Source: DAXETY01 sp051155755
GTDB taxonomy: Bacteria > Desulfobacterota > Desulfobacteria > Desulfobacterales > SG8-13
Length of the DNA stretch: 32,502 bases
Direction of reading: 5' to 3'
Assembly: GCA_051155755.1 (NCBI GenBank)
Contig: DAXETY010000132.1
Location: forward strand, 1-32,502
Positions within the stretch are counted from its first letter, which is position 1, and each line of letters opens with the position of its first letter. The notes under the pieces were generated by a model. It ran no database searches. It was not told the origin of the DNA and saw only the letters and a program-made list of their open reading frames with translations. Positions 1 through 8,233 of this stretch are shown here, one piece after another. The position numbers were made by a program, and so were the translations under genes.

Positions 1-1
1 G

Positions 2-67
2 TGCTATGAATTCGGTCAACGAATCGGCATGGCGGTGAAAGCATCCAAACCGGAAACCGCCGGATAA
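2..67 (+). CDS. 3' end of an unidentified upstream gene (partial)
   Basis: An open frame runs in from the left edge and stops at TAA 65-67, giving a 21-residue tail that begins CYEFGQRIGM. It is the only frame open for more than a few codons here, and the ferredoxin ATG follows after 7 bases, which suggests one transcription unit. Too little is present to name the protein. Confidence 0.4.
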   Translation, partial: CYEFGQRIGMAVKASKPETAG

Positions 68-74
68 CCCGCCG

Positions 75-266
75 ATGAAAGCTCCGGTCGTCGAACTCAG
101 CGACTGTATAAAATGCGAAGTGTGCGTGGAAGCCTGCCCGCAGGTTTTCAGCTTGAACGATGCCGGATATATCGAAGTTGCCGATCTTGCTGAATATCCG
201 GAATCCGAAGTGCAGGATGCAATCCGCAACTGCCCCACGGACTGCATCTACTGGGTCGAATGGTAA
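75..266 (+). CDS. small [4Fe-4S] ferredoxin
   Basis: A 63-residue soluble, acidic ferredoxin, expected to carry low-potential electrons in the cytoplasm. Cysteines 11, 14 and 17, with C53 followed by proline, form a standard [4Fe-4S] binding set. C21 (in CP) and C57 are the only other cysteines. The spacing resembles single-cluster Desulfovibrio-type ferredoxins, in which the two remaining cysteines can form a disulfide; the middle cysteines of a second cluster are absent. The length fits that family (about 60 residues). No clear Shine-Dalgarno sequence precedes the ATG, which starts 7 bases after the previous stop, so translational coupling is likely. The redox partner cannot be read from the sequence. 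Confidence 0.9.
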   Translation: MKAPVVELSDCIKCEVCVEACPQVFSLNDAGYIEVADLAEYPESEVQDAIRNCPTDCIYWVEW

Positions 267-316
267 CCTTCGGTTTCGACCGCTGGCAATGATCGGCCGG
301 GAGGAAAAAAGAGCCC

Positions 317-664
317 ATGAAAAAATTTTCACTGTTCGTGTTCAACGGCGACCCCATGTGTTTTGTTCACGTACTGCTCAATGCGCTGGATATGAATGCC
401 AAAGGCCATGAGGCCAGGATCGTTGTCGAGGGCGCCGCGACCAAACTCCTCCCGGAGCTGGCGGAAGAATCCCACATGCTGCACGGCCTATGGGAGAAAT
501 GCCGCTCCCTCGGGCTGGTTGCCGGCGCCTGCAAAGCCTGTTCGAAAAAAATGGGGACGGCCGATGCCGCCCGGCGGCAGGCAATGCCGCTGCTGGACGA
601 CATGAACGGACACCCGGGGATGGCCGCCTATCGAGAACAGGGGTATGAGGTGATTACATTTTAA
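317..664 (+). CDS. DsrE-like family protein
   Basis: A 115-residue soluble protein with a DsrE/DsrF-like fold pattern: a beta-strand start (KKFSLFVFNGDP), a helix over LLNALDMNAKG, then the strand ARIVVEGAA. It has a C-x2-C pair in the segment GACKACSKKMG near residue 75, where sulfur-relay members of the superfamily keep reactive cysteines. The ATG is preceded by GGGAGG, which supports this start. The gene lies between a ferredoxin and a DVU0298-like gene. Family membership is moderately secure; sulfur transfer is only a possibility, because many cytoplasmic DsrE-like proteins have no known function. Confidence 0.7.
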   Translation: MKKFSLFVFNGDPMCFVHVLLNALDMNAKGHEARIVVEGAATKLLPELAEESHMLHGLWEKCRSLGLVAGACKACSKKMGTADAARRQAMPLLDDMNGHPGMAAYREQGYEVITF

Positions 665-749
665 GCCCTGAGCCCAGCATTCCGAATTTTTCAAAAATAT
701 AAGCTTGAACATAAGCTTTTATCTGCCCAAAGTCGTCTCAGGGGAATGC

Positions 750-1466
750 ATGAGTGCCGGACCCAAAAGCAAGCTTCCCACCCGCAAGCTGAAAACCGAA
801 GTTCATGACCTGCTGCGCAATGCGGACTTCGCCGCCGCGATGGATCGGATTTGTCAATATCCGTATCGCCAGGTGGTCAACCCCCTGTTCGGATTCCTGC
901 ACAGTCTGGATGAAACCGTGCGCTGGCGTGCGATCAGCGCCATGGGCGCGGTGGTCTCCCGTCTGGCGGACCAGTCCATGGAATCGGCCCGCATCGTCAT
1001 GCGGCGTTTTCTGTGGAACCTCAACGACGAGTCCGGCGGCATCGGCTGGGGTTCGCCGGAGGCCATGGGGGAAATTATGGCCCAGAGCGCAGCGCTGGCC
1101 GGGGAATATGGGAATTTGCTGGTCTCCTATATCGAGCCCGGCAAAAATTTTCTGGAGCATGAAGAACTGCAGAAAGGCCTGTTGTGGGGCCTGGGGCGAC
1201 TGGCCCGATCGCGCCCCTCCCTGGTGGCCCGCACCGCAGCGTTCCTGCCGCCGTTTCTGCAGTCCGAGGACCGCCGTCTGCGCGGGCTGAGCATTTGGGC
1301 CGCCGCCGCGCTGCCCCTCGACCGGACCGAGGAATTGATTCGAAAACGGATTGATGATAACGATTCAGTGACGATCTACCTGGAAGGACGCTTTATTATC
1401 CATCGCATCGGCCAACTGGCTCGGGATGCCCTCCGCAGAACGCCGAGCGACGACCGGCGCCGTTAG
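750..1466 (+). CDS. DVU0298-family HEAT-like protein
   Basis: A 238-residue soluble, helix-rich protein without cysteine clusters or membrane segments. Its middle part (FLHSLDETVRWRAISAMGAV) and later segments look like HEAT-type helical repeats. The overall pattern matches my recollection of the DVU0298 family of sulfate-reducing bacteria, whose function is unknown; that match is from memory and was not searched. The start at 750 is chosen because AGGGGAA lies just upstream. An in-frame codon at 705 would add 15 residues with no ribosome-binding site. A helical scaffold of this kind could mediate protein contacts. Confidence 0.65.
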   Translation: MSAGPKSKLPTRKLKTEVHDLLRNADFAAAMDRICQYPYRQVVNPLFGFLHSLDETVRWRAISAMGAVVSRLADQSMESARIVMRRFLWNLNDESGGIGWGSPEAMGEIMAQSAALAGEYGNLLVSYIEPGKNFLEHEELQKGLLWGLGRLARSRPSLVARTAAFLPPFLQSEDRRLRGLSIWAAAALPLDRTEELIRKRIDDNDSVTIYLEGRFIIHRIGQLARDALRRTPSDDRRR

Positions 1467-1531
1467 ATCGTGTTTTCGCGGAACCGTTTCGACTGCGGAA
1501 TTCGATTGTCCGACGAGGAAAGAACAGGGCC

Positions 1532-3007
1532 ATGCGGCGAAGTTCCTGGCGAATTGCGGTATGCACGGCTTTTTTTTCGGTGTGGTTGCTCGCCTGTGCC
1601 GGCGGACCCTCCGTTCGACCGCCTCTGGCTTCGCCGGCCGTAGACCGGCAACCTTCCCAACCCCCCGTTGTTCCACGCAGCATCGCCGACGTCGAATTCG
1701 AACGCCCGCTCACACTGGAAAAAGCCATCCGAATCGCGCTGGAAAACAACCCCGACAGCCGCATGGCGATCGCGCGCGTCCGAGAGGCCGAAGCCGCGCT
1801 GATGCAGACTCAGGCCGCCTTCTATCCGGCCATCGGATTCTACACCGAATACCTTCAGGGCGACGCCCCCTCGGCCTACCTGTTTAAAACCATCGACCAG
1901 CGGAACCTGCCGCCGGATGTGGACTTCAACAACCCGGGGTGGTTCGAAAGCTGGGAAAGCGGCTTGAATGCCCGCTGGAACCTTTACAACGGCGGCAAAA
2001 ACCGGCTCGACCGCCGGATTTCGCAAAACAGCCTGGACATCTCCCGGCTGAACCGGCGCGACATCGAAAACACGCTGACCGCCGCTGTCGGCCGAACCTA
2101 TTTCGACTGCCTGGCCGCCCTGGAATTCATGCGGATTGCCGAAGAATCGGTGTTCACCGTGGAGACGCAGCTGCAAATGATGCAGGTGCGCTATCGCGGC
2201 GGCAGCGCCCTCAAATCCGACCTGCTTTCCCTGGAGGTCCGCCTGGCCGAAGCCCAGGAGGCCGTGGTGAGCAGTCGCAACCGCTACCGCACGCTGCAGA
2301 CGGTGCTGGCCACCCTGCTGGGAATCAGTCCCGATGTCGAACTGCCGCTGGAATCATCGGTCCAGTTGAACCTGACGGTCCCGGAAACCTATGAAGCGGC
2401 GCTGGCTCTGGCGCTGCAGAAACGGCCGGACTTGAAAAAAATCCGGGAGCAATTGGACCAGTCCCGGCTGCAGATCGATGCGGCCCGCAGCGGTTATCTG
2501 CCCAGCGTCGATTTCATCGGCCAATATTACTTCAACGATGAGTCACTTTCCTACGATGCCGACCGCCGGAACTGGACCGCCGCCATTTTACTGAACTGGG
2601 AGCTGTTCTCCGGGTTTCGGACCCGGGCCGAGGAGCACAAGGCCCAGGCGGCTTTCGAAGCCCTCCAGGAAATGGATCGCAAGACGCTGCTGGCCGTCAA
2701 GCGCGACGTGCGCCGCGCGTATCTGAATCTGGAGGAAGCCGTCGCCCGCCTGGCGGTGGCCGCCAAGAGTGTCACCAGCGCCCAGGAATCCCTGCGCCTG
2801 GTCAAAATCCAGTTCGAAGGCGGCTCGGCCACCATCACCCGCTACCTGGAAGCCGAATTGGACCGCAATCGGGCCCAAATGAGAACGGCGGCGGCGCGCT
2901 ACGACCACTACAAAGCCATGTTCGACATCGGCCGGGCGGTCGGTCACTGGGCCGGGGGCCCCACCGGCACACGGAATCCAATGGATCATGAATATGGAAG
3001 ACAGTAA
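1532..3007 (+). CDS. TolC-family outer-membrane efflux lipoprotein
   Basis: A 491-residue outer-membrane channel component. The N-terminus is a lipoprotein signal: basic residues, a hydrophobic stretch and the lipobox L19-L20-A21-C22. Two related halves follow, each with long alternating coiled-coil helices and TolC-type signatures (LTLEKAIRIALENNP near residue 60; YEAALALALQKRPDLKKI near 290). Members trimerise into a tunnel that spans outer membrane and periplasm. The gene overlaps the start of the adaptor gene by 20 bases and opens an efflux operon of outer-membrane factor, adaptor and pump. The length is normal for the family and no substrate can be inferred. Confidence 0.93.
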   Translation: MRRSSWRIAVCTAFFSVWLLACAGGPSVRPPLASPAVDRQPSQPPVVPRSIADVEFERPLTLEKAIRIALENNPDSRMAIARVREAEAALMQTQAAFYPAIGFYTEYLQGDAPSAYLFKTIDQRNLPPDVDFNNPGWFESWESGLNARWNLYNGGKNRLDRRISQNSLDISRLNRRDIENTLTAAVGRTYFDCLAALEFMRIAEESVFTVETQLQMMQVRYRGGSALKSDLLSLEVRLAEAQEAVVSSRNRYRTLQTVLATLLGISPDVELPLESSVQLNLTVPETYEAALALALQKRPDLKKIREQLDQSRLQIDAARSGYLPSVDFIGQYYFNDESLSYDADRRNWTAAILLNWELFSGFRTRAEEHKAQAAFEALQEMDRKTLLAVKRDVRRAYLNLEEAVARLAVAAKSVTSAQESLRLVKIQFEGGSATITRYLEAELDRNRAQMRTAAARYDHYKAMFDIGRAVGHWAGGPTGTRNPMDHEYGRQ

Positions 3008-4046
3008 AAAATGGTGGCTGCGCGGCGGCATTGCCGCGGTTGTGTTGGGCGGTGCCGTCGGTTATTTCCTGCTGGGAGACGCCAAGATTCCACCCGGTCG
3101 CACCCCGCCGGCGCGGGCCGAAGCGCCGGCCCCGCCGAACACCGCCACGGTCCAGCGCATCACCGTCACCGAGTGGTATGAAGCCGTGGGTACGGTGCGC
3201 CCGCGCATCGAAGCCCGCATCGAACCGCAGGTTTCCGCCCAGATTCGTTCCGTTGCCGTTCAACCGGGAGATGCGGTCCGCCGCGGCCAGGTTCTGGTTT
3301 CCCTGGATGACCGGCAATTTCGTTCCCGTCTCGATCAGGCGCGGCAGGCCGCGGTGGCGGCCGGCGCCGCCCACACCCAGGCCCGCAGTGAACACGAGCG
3401 CATCCGGAACTATTTCGAGGCCCAAGCCGCCACCGAACAGCAACTGGAAAAAGCCCGGGAGGTCCTGACCCGGGCCGCAGCCGAAGTGCGCCGGAACGAA
3501 GAGATGGTCCGGGAGGCCGAAATTGCGCTGGGCTACACCCGGATTCAGGCCCCCGAAGAAGGCCGGGTGCTCAAGCGGCTGGCCGAACCCGGGGACCTGG
3601 CCGCGCCGGGCCGTCCCCTGCTGCTGCTGGAAACCAGCGGAACCTTTCGGTTGGAAGCCTTCGTGCGGGAGTCACTGGTCAGGCAGGTATCTGCAGGCAG
3701 CAGCCTGCCGGTGCGAATCGACGCCCTGGCGTTGGATACCCGCGCCACCGTGGAAGAAATCGTCCCGTATGCCGATCCGGAAACGCGCACGTTCCTGGTA
3801 AAAGCGGCTCTGCCAAAGGAAACGGGTCTCTATGCGGGGATTTACGGTAAGCTGCGGGTGCCGGTCAAAGACCTCGAGGTGTTGGTGGTTCCGGCGGCGG
3901 CCGTGCGCAGCGTCGGACAGCTGGAAATGGTCACCGTGCGGGAAGAAGAACGATGGCGATCGCGTTTCGTCAAAACCGGTCGCACCCTCGACGGGCAGGT
4001 GGAGATTCTCTCCGGACTGTCGGGCGGTGAGACCATCGGATGGTGA
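2988..4046 (+). CDS. RND efflux periplasmic adaptor (HlyD/MFP family)
   Basis: A 352-residue membrane-fusion protein linking the inner-membrane pump to the TolC-like channel. A single membrane anchor lies near residues 8-28. It is followed by a lipoyl-like half (QVSAQIRSVAVQPGDAVRRG), a coiled-coil hairpin rich in Ala, Glu and Arg, the second lipoyl half (GYTRIQAPEEGRVLKRL) and beta-barrel domains. An ATG at 2994 is an alternative start. The protein ends abruptly at GLSGGETIGW, where relatives usually run on for a further strand, so the C-terminus is short. The frames after the stop show no convincing continuation. The pump gene follows after 64 bases. Confidence 0.93.
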   Translation: MNMEDSKKWWLRGGIAAVVLGGAVGYFLLGDAKIPPGRTPPARAEAPAPPNTATVQRITVTEWYEAVGTVRPRIEARIEPQVSAQIRSVAVQPGDAVRRGQVLVSLDDRQFRSRLDQARQAAVAAGAAHTQARSEHERIRNYFEAQAATEQQLEKAREVLTRAAAEVRRNEEMVREAEIALGYTRIQAPEEGRVLKRLAEPGDLAAPGRPLLLLETSGTFRLEAFVRESLVRQVSAGSSLPVRIDALALDTRATVEEIVPYADPETRTFLVKAALPKETGLYAGIYGKLRVPVKDLEVLVVPAAAVRSVGQLEMVTVREEERWRSRFVKTGRTLDGQVEILSGLSGGETIGW

Positions 4047-4110
4047 TTTGTGTCCGTCCCGAAATCGTTGTTTTCCCGCTGCAGGTACCATGGTGCATTG
4101 ACAATGGACA

Positions 4111-7100
4111 ATGGCGATGAGTGACGATTCAAATGCCGTGCCCGACAACCTGCTGGTGCGCATCGTCCGGTTGTTTCTGACGTCCCGGATGTCGCTGATT
4201 CTGATCGTTTTGTCACTGGGCCTGGGAGCGAGCGCCATATTCGTCACCCCGCGGGAAGAAGAGCCGCAGATCGTCGTTCCGCTGGCCGACGTGTTCGTTT
4301 CGGCGCCCGGCGCCACGCCCCAGGAAATCGAAAAACTGGTGGCCACACCGCTCGAACGCCTGTTGTGGCAAATCGACGGGGTCGAATACGTCTATTCCAC
4401 ATCCCACCGCGATATGGCCATCGTCACGGTGCGGTTTTACGTCGGGGAAGACCGCGAAAACTCCCTGGTGAAACTCCACAATAAAATTTCCATGAACATC
4501 GACCGGGTGCCGCCGATCGTAACCGGCTGGGTGGTCAAACCCATCGAAATCGACGATGTGCCGATTTTGAACATCACCCTCTACTCGGATCGCTATGACG
4601 ACCACCAGCTGCATCGCATCGGCGAAGAAGTCCTGGCCCGGCTTTCGACCGTGAAGAACATCTCCCGCACGGAAATCGTCGGCGGCCGCCGCCGGGAGGT
4701 GCGGGTGGAAATGCTGCCCGAACGCATGTACGCAATGGGCGTCTCTTTGCTGGAAGCCTACCGGGTGCTGGAAGGCGCCGATGCGTCCACCACCGCCGGC
4801 CAATTTTCACGACGCAACCGCAGTTTCACGGTCACCGGAAACGCCTTTTTCACCGATGCCGAATCGGTGGCCGAGCTGGTGGTCGGTGTGCACGACGGAC
4901 GGCCGGTGTACCTGCGGGATGTGGCCCGCATCGTCGACGGACCCGAAGAAGCCGAATCGTATACCCGCATCGGCTTCTCGCATTATTTCCGACAAACCCG
5001 GCCGGATACGGCCGGCAACCCGGAAAACGGGTATCCGGCCGTCACCTTGGCGCTGGCCAAAAAACGCGGCACCAATGCCGTCGACGTCGCCCGCAACATC
5101 CTCGATCGCTTCGAAACCCTGCAGGAAACGGTCATTCCTTACGGTGTCCAGGCCCGCATCACGCGCAACTACGGCGAGACCGCCCAGCAGAAGGTAAACG
5201 ACCTGCTGTCCTCCCTGGGCTTTGCCATTCTCACCGTGGTCGCTTTGCTGGCCCTCACCCTCGGCTGGCGCGAGGCCCTGGTGGTGGCCCTGGCGGTGCC
5301 CATCAGCTTTTCCCTGGCCCTGTTCGTGAACTTTCTGCTCGGCTACACCATCAACCGGGTGACCCTGTTTGCCCTGATCCTTTCGCTCGGTCTGGTGGTG
5401 GACGATCCCATCACCAACGTCGACAACATTCAACGCCATATTTTCGCGGGCCGGCGCAACCCCCTGCAGGCCACGCTTTTCGCCGTCAACGAGGTCCTGC
5501 CGCCGGTGATCATGTCCACGCTGGCCATCATCGCCTGCTTCGTACCGCTTTTTTTCATCTCCGGCATGATGGGACCCTACATGGCGCCCATGGCGGCCAA
5601 CGTGCCGGTGACGGTAATTTTTTCCACCCTGTGCGCGGTTTCCATCGTTCCATGGCTGACCTACCGTCTGCTCCAGGCCGCCCCGCCCCCGCCCGGGGAA
5701 GCCGGCAGTTTCCAGCATGCATCCGGAGGGGCGATCGAGCGCATTTACCGCGCCGTCGTGGAACCCTTTCTGCGTTCACGGACGCTGCGGTTCGTTTTGC
5801 TGTTCGTCGTACTGGGATTGCTGCTTTTGGCTGCATCGCTGGCATTGCTGCGGCTGGTGCCGTTGAAAATGCTGCCCTTCGACAACAAAAACGAATTTCA
5901 ACTGGTCATCGACATGCCGGAGGGCACCCCCCTGGAAGCCACCGACGCGGTGGTGCGGGATTTCGAGACCCACCTGCGCACCGTTTCGGAGGTCACCGAC
6001 ATGGTTTCCTACGTCGGGCACGCCTCCCCCATCGATTTCAACGGCATGGTCCGCCATTACTATCTGCGCCGGGGCGGGCACCTGGCCGACATCCGGGTGA
6101 ACCTGGCGGACAAAACCCGCCGCCGGCAGCAGAGTCATGCCATCACCCTGCGCATCCGCAACGAGCTGGAAGCAATCGCCGCCCGCAACGGCGCCGTGCT
6201 CAAGATCGTGGAAGTGCCTCCCGGACCGCCGGTGCTGGCCACGGTGGTGGCCGAACTGTACAGCGCTCCGGATCAGCCCTATGAGGCCCTGACCGCTGCG
6301 GCCGATCACATCAAACAAATCATGCGGCAGGAGCCCTTCGTGGTGGACATCGACGACACGGTCGAGGCCGAACGCACCCGCTTCGATTTCGTGCTCGACA
6401 AGGAAAAAGCCGCCCTGCACGGGGTTTCTTCCGAGGCCGTGGTGCGCACGCTGCAAACCGCCCTCGGCGGCGGTCATCCGACCGCCGTCCATCTGCCCGG
6501 CGAACGGCAGCCGCTGATGATCCGAATCATCCTGCCGCGGGAAGCCCGCTCGGGAAGCGTGGCGCTCTCCCAGATCCCGGTCATGGGGGCCGGCGGACGG
6601 ATGATCCCGCTGGCCGAACTGGTAACGGTCGTCGAAGTGCCCGATCCGCAGCCGGTTTACCACAAGGACCTCGAACGGGTTGTGTACGTAATGGCTGAAA
6701 TGGCTGGACGCGCACCGGGAGAAGCCATCATTGACATGCAACGACGCCTGCGCGAAGCGCCTTTGCCCGAAGGCATTCAGGTCAAATGGGACGGTGAGGG
6801 CGAGTGGAAGATCACCCTGCGGGTCTTCCGCGACATGGGCATCGCCTTTGCCGCGGCCCTGGTGCTGATCTACATCCTGTTGATCATACAGACCAATTCG
6901 TTTTTCATGCCGGTGTTGATCATGATGGCCATTCCCCTGACACTGATCGGCGCGATGCCGGGATTCTGGTTTCTGAACTGGTTTACCGACACGCCGGGCG
7001 GATTTGAAAATCCGGTGTTTTTTACCGCCACGGCCATGATCGGCATGATCGCGCTGGGCGGCATCGTCATCCGCAATTCCCTTATACTGATCGAATTCAT

Positions 7101-7353
7101 CCAGGATTCTCTCAAAGACGGCATGGCGTTCAGAGAAGCCATCCTGCAGAGCGGTTCCATCCGCATGCGTCCGATTCTGCTCACCGCCGCCACCACCGCC
7201 CTGGGCGCCTGGCCCATCACCCTGGACCCGGTGTTTTCCGGTCTGGCCTGGACTCTGATTTTCGGCCTGGCCGCATCCACCCTGTTCACCCTGGTGATCG
7301 TACCGGTGACCTACTACGCGCTGTATCGCAGCCGACAATCCGGGTCGAGCTGA
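4111..7353 (+). CDS. RND-family efflux permease (AcrB-like)
   Basis: A 1080-residue inner-membrane proton-driven pump of the AcrB/hydrophobe-amphiphile RND type. It has the duplicated layout: one N-terminal membrane helix (residues 25-45), a large periplasmic domain, helices around 365-535, then a repeat of the plan with helices near 560-580 and 905-1070. The proton-relay motif appears as LVVDDPITNVDN near residue 430, with the paired aspartates present. Length and plan are intact. It closes the three-gene efflux operon. Drug, solvent or metabolite specificity cannot be told from the sequence; the acidic heavy-metal motifs of CzcA-type pumps were not recognised. ATG 4117 is a possible alternative start. 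Confidence 0.95.
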   Translation: MAMSDDSNAVPDNLLVRIVRLFLTSRMSLILIVLSLGLGASAIFVTPREEEPQIVVPLADVFVSAPGATPQEIEKLVATPLERLLWQIDGVEYVYSTSHRDMAIVTVRFYVGEDRENSLVKLHNKISMNIDRVPPIVTGWVVKPIEIDDVPILNITLYSDRYDDHQLHRIGEEVLARLSTVKNISRTEIVGGRRREVRVEMLPERMYAMGVSLLEAYRVLEGADASTTAGQFSRRNRSFTVTGNAFFTDAESVAELVVGVHDGRPVYLRDVARIVDGPEEAESYTRIGFSHYFRQTRPDTAGNPENGYPAVTLALAKKRGTNAVDVARNILDRFETLQETVIPYGVQARITRNYGETAQQKVNDLLSSLGFAILTVVALLALTLGWREALVVALAVPISFSLALFVNFLLGYTINRVTLFALILSLGLVVDDPITNVDNIQRHIFAGRRNPLQATLFAVNEVLPPVIMSTLAIIACFVPLFFISGMMGPYMAPMAANVPVTVIFSTLCAVSIVPWLTYRLLQAAPPPPGEAGSFQHASGGAIERIYRAVVEPFLRSRTLRFVLLFVVLGLLLLAASLALLRLVPLKMLPFDNKNEFQLVIDMPEGTPLEATDAVVRDFETHLRTVSEVTDMVSYVGHASPIDFNGMVRHYYLRRGGHLADIRVNLADKTRRRQQSHAITLRIRNELEAIAARNGAVLKIVEVPPGPPVLATVVAELYSAPDQPYEALTAAADHIKQIMRQEPFVVDIDDTVEAERTRFDFVLDKEKAALHGVSSEAVVRTLQTALGGGHPTAVHLPGERQPLMIRIILPREARSGSVALSQIPVMGAGGRMIPLAELVTVVEVPDPQPVYHKDLERVVYVMAEMAGRAPGEAIIDMQRRLREAPLPEGIQVKWDGEGEWKITLRVFRDMGIAFAAALVLIYILLIIQTNSFFMPVLIMMAIPLTLIGAMPGFWFLNWFTDTPGGFENPVFFTATAMIGMIALGGIVIRNSLILIEFIQDSLKDGMAFREAILQSGSIRMRPILLTAATTALGAWPITLDPVFSGLAWTLIFGLAASTLFTLVIVPVTYYALYRSRQSGSS

Positions 7354-7394
7354 TCCACCGAACGGATTTTTCCAGGCGCAAGGGTGAATTGTTC

Positions 7395-7430
7395 TTGACA
7401 CAAGTGCCACAACGTGGCATCTAAATAGCT
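7395..7430 (+). promoter_or_regulatory. candidate promoter region of hdrCBA (sigma-54-like, overlapping palindrome)
   Basis: TGGCATCTAAATAGCT (7415-7430) keeps the invariant GG and GC exactly 10 bases apart, as in sigma-54 promoters, with two or three off-consensus bases. A perfect inverted repeat, TGCCAC-AAC-GTGGCA (7405-7419), overlaps its -24 box. A perfect sigma-70 -35 box, TTGACA, lies at 7395-7400, but no good -10 follows at normal spacing. Which promoter is used cannot be decided from sequence. Confidence 0.4.
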
Positions 7431-7432
7431 AT

Positions 7433-7446
7433 ATTGTATCTACAAT
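7433..7446. promoter_or_regulatory. perfect 14-bp palindromic site, candidate operator
   Basis: ATTGTA-TC-TACAAT is a perfect inverted repeat just downstream of the putative hdr promoter. It is AT-rich in a GC-rich context and of a size suited to a dimeric regulator. The 157 bases from here to hdrC hold no gene that I can support. A short hairpin, CGGAA-CGGT-TTCCG (7556-7569), is also present there. Confidence 0.35.
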
Positions 7447-7603
7447 TGTTTTTGGCTTCCTGAACCGAGCGATTGTTGCGGTTGCCGGCCCCAGGCGGCA
7501 TTTCACCGATAAATACAGAAACGTGGAAGAAGTCGTTCTGCGATGTGAAACGATTCGGAACGGTTTCCGACTCCGCAGATACGCAATCCCGGGAGGATGT
7601 TGG

Positions 7604-8233
7604 ATGACAACGCCCAAACCTCCGAAGATGGAGACATTCGATGACCGCCGGCGCATCCGCCTCGGCGACCGGGGGCAACATTTTCTGCAGCGAATGGAAG
7701 GCGAAACCGGCGCCAACATCGCGGCCTGCTATCAATGCGAGCGCTGCACCAATTCATGTCCGGTGAGCGCTTACATGGATATCAAACCGCACCAGGTGAT
7801 TCGCTATACGCAACTCGGCCGCCGGGAAGCGTTGATGGCCTCGGCGACCATCTGGGTGTGTTTGTCGTGTGAGATGTGCACCACCTACTGCCCCAACGAA
7901 GTGGGGGTGGCCGAATTGATCCTGCACCTGCGCAGCCTGGCGTCACGCTCTTCGGTCCAGCCGAAGGAAAAACAGCTGGCGGTCTTCCACCGCACCTTTC
8001 TGGAGGAGCTGCAGCGCCGTGGCCGGGTCAACGAGTTCTGGCTGATGGGGGCGTTGAACCGCAAACCCGGAGTGCTGCGCGAAAAGCTGCGATCCGGCGC
8101 CCTCAAAGAGGAAATCGGCCTGGGGCTGACCCTCTGGCGCAAGGGTCGCCTGAAAATCATTCCCAGCCGTTGCCGGGCGGTGGCCGAAATTCAGAAGCTG
8201 GTCCGCCGGCGCAAAGGCGAGGACGTCCGATGA
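7604..8233 (+). CDS. hdrC: heterodisulfide reductase subunit C-like iron-sulfur protein
   Basis: A 209-residue soluble electron-transfer protein with two [4Fe-4S] motifs: C42, C45, C48, C52-P and C86, C89, C92, C96-P. This is the HdrC/GlpC N-domain pattern. No membrane helices are seen, so it belongs with cytoplasmic HdrABC and not membrane HdrDE. The start at 7604 is fixed by GGGAGG (7591-7596) seven bases upstream; upstream in-frame codons lack such a site and add unconserved sequence. Its stop overlaps the hdrB start as ATGA. It should pass electrons between HdrA and HdrB. E. coli GlpC resembles an HdrC-HdrB fusion, so a role with GlpAB is an alternative. Confidence 0.92.
   Translation: MTTPKPPKMETFDDRRRIRLGDRGQHFLQRMEGETGANIAACYQCERCTNSCPVSAYMDIKPHQVIRYTQLGRREALMASATIWVCLSCEMCTTYCPNEVGVAELILHLRSLASRSSVQPKEKQLAVFHRTFLEELQRRGRVNEFWLMGALNRKPGVLREKLRSGALKEEIGLGLTLWRKGRLKIIPSRCRAVAEIQKLVRRRKGEDVR

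Noticed and set aside
667..725. AAGCTT-GAACAT-AAGCTT hairpin as a terminator before the DVU0298-like gene
   Set aside because: The stem is only six base pairs, is AT-rich and is made of a self-palindromic word; the flanking Ts are broken.
5776..7410. 544-residue minus-strand frame opposite the RND pump
   Set aside because: Antisense shadow rich in His, Gly and Gln; the RND pump is certain.
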